The notes below the pieces were generated by a model. The model saw only the letters and a program-made list of their open reading frames with translations. It made no database searches and had not been told where the DNA came from. Below, piece by piece: positions 61,476 through 64,000 of a stretch of DNA of 64,000 bases; the first letter of the stretch is position 1; each line of letters begins with the position of its first letter. The translations under genes were made by a program, and so were the position numbers. Source of the stretch: Sycobia sp. Sy_11 (Eukaryota > Arthropoda > Insecta > Hymenoptera > Epichrysomallidae). Location of the stretch: contig JACCIC010000036.1 of assembly GCA_018907035.1 (NCBI GenBank), positions 3,549,001 through 3,613,000 on the forward strand. The letters are read 5' to 3'.

Positions 61476-62581
61476 GACGGGTGGCACTTGCAATCACGGG
61501 TGTACACATTATGACGACCACAATATGAACAAAAGATCTTTTGCTGGTTTGTGCACTTAAAACGATCGTGGCCCGTTTGTTTGCACTTTAAGCAACACGT
61601 AGTTCGGTCGTATACTGAAGCAATTTTATTGTTAAAGTTATTTACTCGGATCTCCGGTTTTCTTGTTTTATATTCTGGTGTGGAGGTGTGATTTTTCGTA
61701 GTTTTCTGTCTCTCACACTGTTTTTTGGTTTCCAGATACTCTTCTACTTGTTGGACGATATCTGACGTTGTTGTGACGTCATCACGACGAATATGTAATC
61801 TATATTCGGCGAGCATATTGTAGTACATCGTTTCGGTTTTCTGTTCCTCCGAAAAACCTCCTCGACGTCTCATTAGTGTAATTAATGAATTAACGAATGC
61901 ACGGATGTCTTCATTAGATTCTTGTACACGATTATGGATTTGTCGATCAAGATTTCGACGTTCGCTAGGTGATAAGTAGAATTTTCTTATCCCTACTTCT
62001 AATTCCGAGAACTTTTTAAAATTTGAGGTATAATTTCTATGCCATAATTGTGCATCACCTCGCAATAGTTCCGGGAATCCATTCAAAATTTGCTGTTCGG
62101 ATAAATTATATGCTCTTTTCAACTCATGGATCCTTTCGAGGAAAGAGTGAAGGTTTTTGCCATCAAAGTGACAATTCCACTTTCTCATTTGGTCCATCAC
62201 TTTGGCGTTTTCTTGTGCAGCCGACGGTTGCTGCACGTATACAGTAGCAGGCGGAGTGCTAAAAGGTGTGTTTGCAGCTGGGTGTTCCACGACTGGACTG
62301 GACGTTGATGCAACTGCTTGTTGGTTTAATAGTTGCATACGTAATTGACGAAATTCTTCCTCAATTTCTTCAAGATCTTGAGTGCGATTTACATCTTCGT
62401 TGAAGTCTTTTTCATCTTCTGGTTTGTCGAAAAAGAGCTCCGGGTGAGCCCGTATATATGAAATTAAATTTTGTCGCAAATACGCTTTTGTACCTTCTAT
62501 AGGTAAATTGTTTTTAGCGAGTTCTCTTTCGATTTGCTCTTTCGTTAGTTTATAGATCCAGCTTACGCGTGGTTTTGCCAT
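61415..62581 (-). CDS. gag of copy 2, intact
   Basis: The structural polyprotein that packages element RNA into cytoplasmic particles, 388 residues. Residues about 8-42 (LTKEQIERELAKNNLP..GTKAYLRQNLISYI) resemble a SAP-type helix pair; this is inference. A Glu-rich coiled segment lies at 60-85. The capsid region follows (ERIHELKRAYNLSEQQ, then NEDIRAFVNSLITLMRRRGG). The nucleocapsid has a canonical CCHC knuckle (CLKCKQTGHDRFKC) and a second variant one (CSYCGRHNVYTRDC). The pol frame opens in the -1 register within the last 80 bases. It is the only intact major ORF of the two copies. Confidence 0.93.
   Translation of the reverse strand: MAKPRVSWIYKLTKEQIERELAKNNLPIEGTKAYLRQNLISYIRAHPELFFDKPEDEKDFNEDVNRTQDLEEIEEEFRQLRMQLLNQQAVASTSSPVVEHPAANTPFSTPPATVYVQQPSAAQENAKVMDQMRKWNCHFDGKNLHSFLERIHELKRAYNLSEQQILNGFPELLRGDAQLWHRNYTSNFKKFSELEVGIRKFYLSPSERRNLDRQIHNRVQESNEDIRAFVNSLITLMRRRGGFSEEQKTETMYYNMLAEYRLHIRRDDVTTTSDIVQQVEEYLETKKQCERQKTTKNHTSTPEYKTRKPEIRVNNFNNKIASVYDRTTCCLKCKQTGHDRFKCTNQQKIFCSYCGRHNVYTRDCKCHPSGNARRAEPIPNLARPKNNN
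61430..61475 (-). promoter_or_regulatory. gag-pol -1 frameshift signal (copy 2)
   Basis: On the minus strand a GGGAAAC heptamer (61475-61469) lies in the gag frame as G GGA AAC. A seven-base spacer and a perfect 9-bp stem GGGCCGAGC/GCTCGGCCC (61461-61453 and 61438-61430) with a 14-base loop follow. Slipping back one base leads directly into the pol frame. Such signals set the Gag to Gag-Pol ratio. Confidence 0.85.
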
Positions 62582-62896
62582 TTTAGCACGATTTGAAATT
62601 TATATATATATAAAAAAAATATACTGTGTAATATTTTAAATTTTAAGTCTTTCTGAGATGGAGAAAATAATTTCTTTTTATTTTATTTATAAGAAAACTA
62701 TTATCTTAGTTTTCGATTTTCAAAACGATAAAATTTTAAATAAATTTCGATTTTTATTACTTCGTGCTTTTCACACAAATCGAAAAAATACGTTTTTTTT
62801 ATAAACTATTAAAAAATTTCCGCTTAAAGAAATTATTCTGTAATTTCAGAAATAATAAACTTTATTCCAATATAAATTTTTTTCGGATTTATACTA

Positions 62897-62914
62897 GTCC
62901 CTGTTCGGGCGCCA
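62897..62914 (-). promoter_or_regulatory. Primer-binding site for lysine tRNA (copy 2)
   Basis: The reverse complement reads TGGCGCCCGAACAGGGAC, identical to copy 1 and directly adjoining the LTR. Confidence 0.93.
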
Positions 62915-64000
62915 TGTAACGTTCCTATCCCCCTCGGGATAGCCTACGCGGTATTTTCTCAGGGTAGTTTGAGAGGGGAGGAAGTTTTTCAGGATCGGAC
63001 GGCGGTTTCAGGAAAATAATATTACACGAACACAGTATATAATTTTTTATAACAAACAATATAAATTTATTTATGAAAAGTTAGACCAATTCCTCTATTT
63101 ACAGGATTCTGCAACAAATAAATATAAACACAAAAAATAATTAATAATGGTAAACTATAGCTAGATCTATATATTTATTTGTATAAATTTTGCGCTATTT
63201 TCCGCAATGCCTCTAATATTCGGCGCTGGTTACCGCACGAATACCCGGTGTTATTTTCCACGCGGGGATTTAATGAACCGAGACAAGTAGATTTTAAGGA
63301 ATAAAAGAATAAGGAAAACTTAACTCCGCTGGTCTTTTGAGGAGCGCCTCGCAACCAGGATCAAGAGTTAAGGGGAGAATTTCTAGTCAGGATAAGTAAA
63401 CTGCTGGTCTTTTGAGGAGCGCCTCGCAACCAGGATCAAGAGTTAAGGGGAGAATTTCTAGTCAGGATAAGTAAACTGCTGGTCTTTTGAGGAGCGCCTC
63501 GCAACCAGGATCACGTTTACTTCGGAAAGGTAAATTATTAACCGTCTGTCTTTTGAGGAGCGCCTCGCAACAGAGATCAAGTTAATAATTTCGGAGAGGA
63601 TTTTTACAAGTCAGGATTAATTTGAGCTCTGGAAAGGTTTTAGCTCCGGGAGGAGTTCGTGTGAAATAACTTCGGGGCAGTTGGTTCACCGGACGAACTG
63701 CCGATTTTGCCTTTTGCAGGCCCTTTTATAATAAAATAATCGGATAATTCCGTCGCCGCTCGTTTAATTTCGGACGAGGCGCCGAATTATAATAATTATA
63801 ATAATAATTATAATAATAACAATAATAATCAATAATAATTATAATACTCAATAATAATTATAACAATTATTATTTTATATTTCGTTATTATTAGCAGCCG
63901 GTGTGCTGCGCACAGTAATAATATACATGTACACAAGTTAAAATATTTATATACATATATTTATACATCATGCGTACATTAAATCGTTTGTTTTAGTTAA
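62915..64000 (-). repeat. 5' LTR of copy 2 (cut by the window end)
   Basis: It aligns with the 3' LTR 55024-56100 at near identity up to the last base of the window, so about 560 bp of U3 should lie beyond it. TATA box at 63730-63722. Confidence 0.9.
63319..63591 (-). repeat. Array of four stem-loop units in the 5' LTR of copy 2
   Basis: In plus-strand terms unit 1 has perfect arms CTTAACTC/GAGTTAAG (63319-63372). Unit 2 is a mosaic (GTAAAC on one side, GAGTTAAG on the other). Unit 3 is GTAAAC/GTTTAC, and unit 4 AAATTATTAAC/GTTAATAATTT (to 63591). The set of units differs from that in the 3' LTR of the same element. Confidence 0.88.

Larger units (their letters stand above)
55024..64000 (-). 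mobile_element. Ty3/Gypsy-like LTR retrotransposon, copy 2 (runs off the window)
   Basis: Same family and order as copy 1, in opposite orientation: 5' LTR (from 62915 past the window end), primer site, intact gag, broken pol, accessory ORFs A and B, polypurine tract, 3' LTR. The LTRs are nearly identical apart from rearranged stem-loop arrays and small indels, so it is younger than copy 1. pol has stops and a frameshift, so it is not autonomous. Confidence 0.95.

Overview
The window is AT-rich, intron-containing animal DNA, most likely from an insect. The best clue is a two-pore potassium channel that reads like the insect Task7 gene. The repeat load (mariner, Ty3/Gypsy-like, Penelope-like, R1-like and jockey-like elements, many long TA tracts) fits an ant or other hymenopteran. 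That species guess is inference.

Two host genes are visible. A TASK-type K2P channel (five coding exons, 16575-20870, + strand) can be spliced in frame from the first ATG to the stop and gives 337 residues. Cytosolic tryptophanyl-tRNA synthetase (three coding exons, 30897-32462, + strand) gives 420 residues. An NRF-1-like palindrome lies upstream of each gene.

Almost everything else is mobile or repeated DNA. Positions 1-2122 hold a degenerate repeat field ending in a 270-bp foldback. A decayed R1-clade element on the minus strand covers 2118-6640. A SINE with a perfect 14-bp target duplication lies at 9862-10097. Penelope-like terminal repeats with hammerhead-ribozyme-like cores lie at 10880-11240, 14772-15055, 18790-19705 and 28030-28390; the third sits in the largest channel intron beside a GIY-YIG remnant. 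A 2-kb element carrying a 60-bp minisatellite occurs at 11272-13275, inverted at 48466-50435 and partially at 50440-51024. Mariner relics lie at 24465-24960 and 26360-26735, a LINE relic at 28670-29800, a small MITE at 33654-33845, and a jockey-like LINE at 51025-54215.

From 35 kb on, the window is dominated by two copies of one Ty3/Gypsy-like LTR retrotransposon family facing each other: copy 1 (36865-47261, +, decayed) and copy 2 (55024 to past the window end, -, gag intact). Two near-identical 1.28-kb mauritiana-type mariners accompany them. One (35097-36379) has an apparently intact transposase. The other (45188-46471) is nested in the 3' LTR of copy 1 and carries a stop codon.

The most unusual biology is in this Gypsy-like family. 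It has a lysine-tRNA primer site, a textbook -1 frameshift signal at the gag-pol join that is kept in both copies, and no env. In the env position there are two accessory ORFs: one is a retropepsin-like domain with the catalytic Asp changed to Asn followed by an Arg-rich tail, and the other is Pro-rich with a C-terminal Cys pair. The LTR carries three to four tandem three-tiered stem-loops between TATA box and poly(A) signal, whose outer arms differ between units yet stay complementary.
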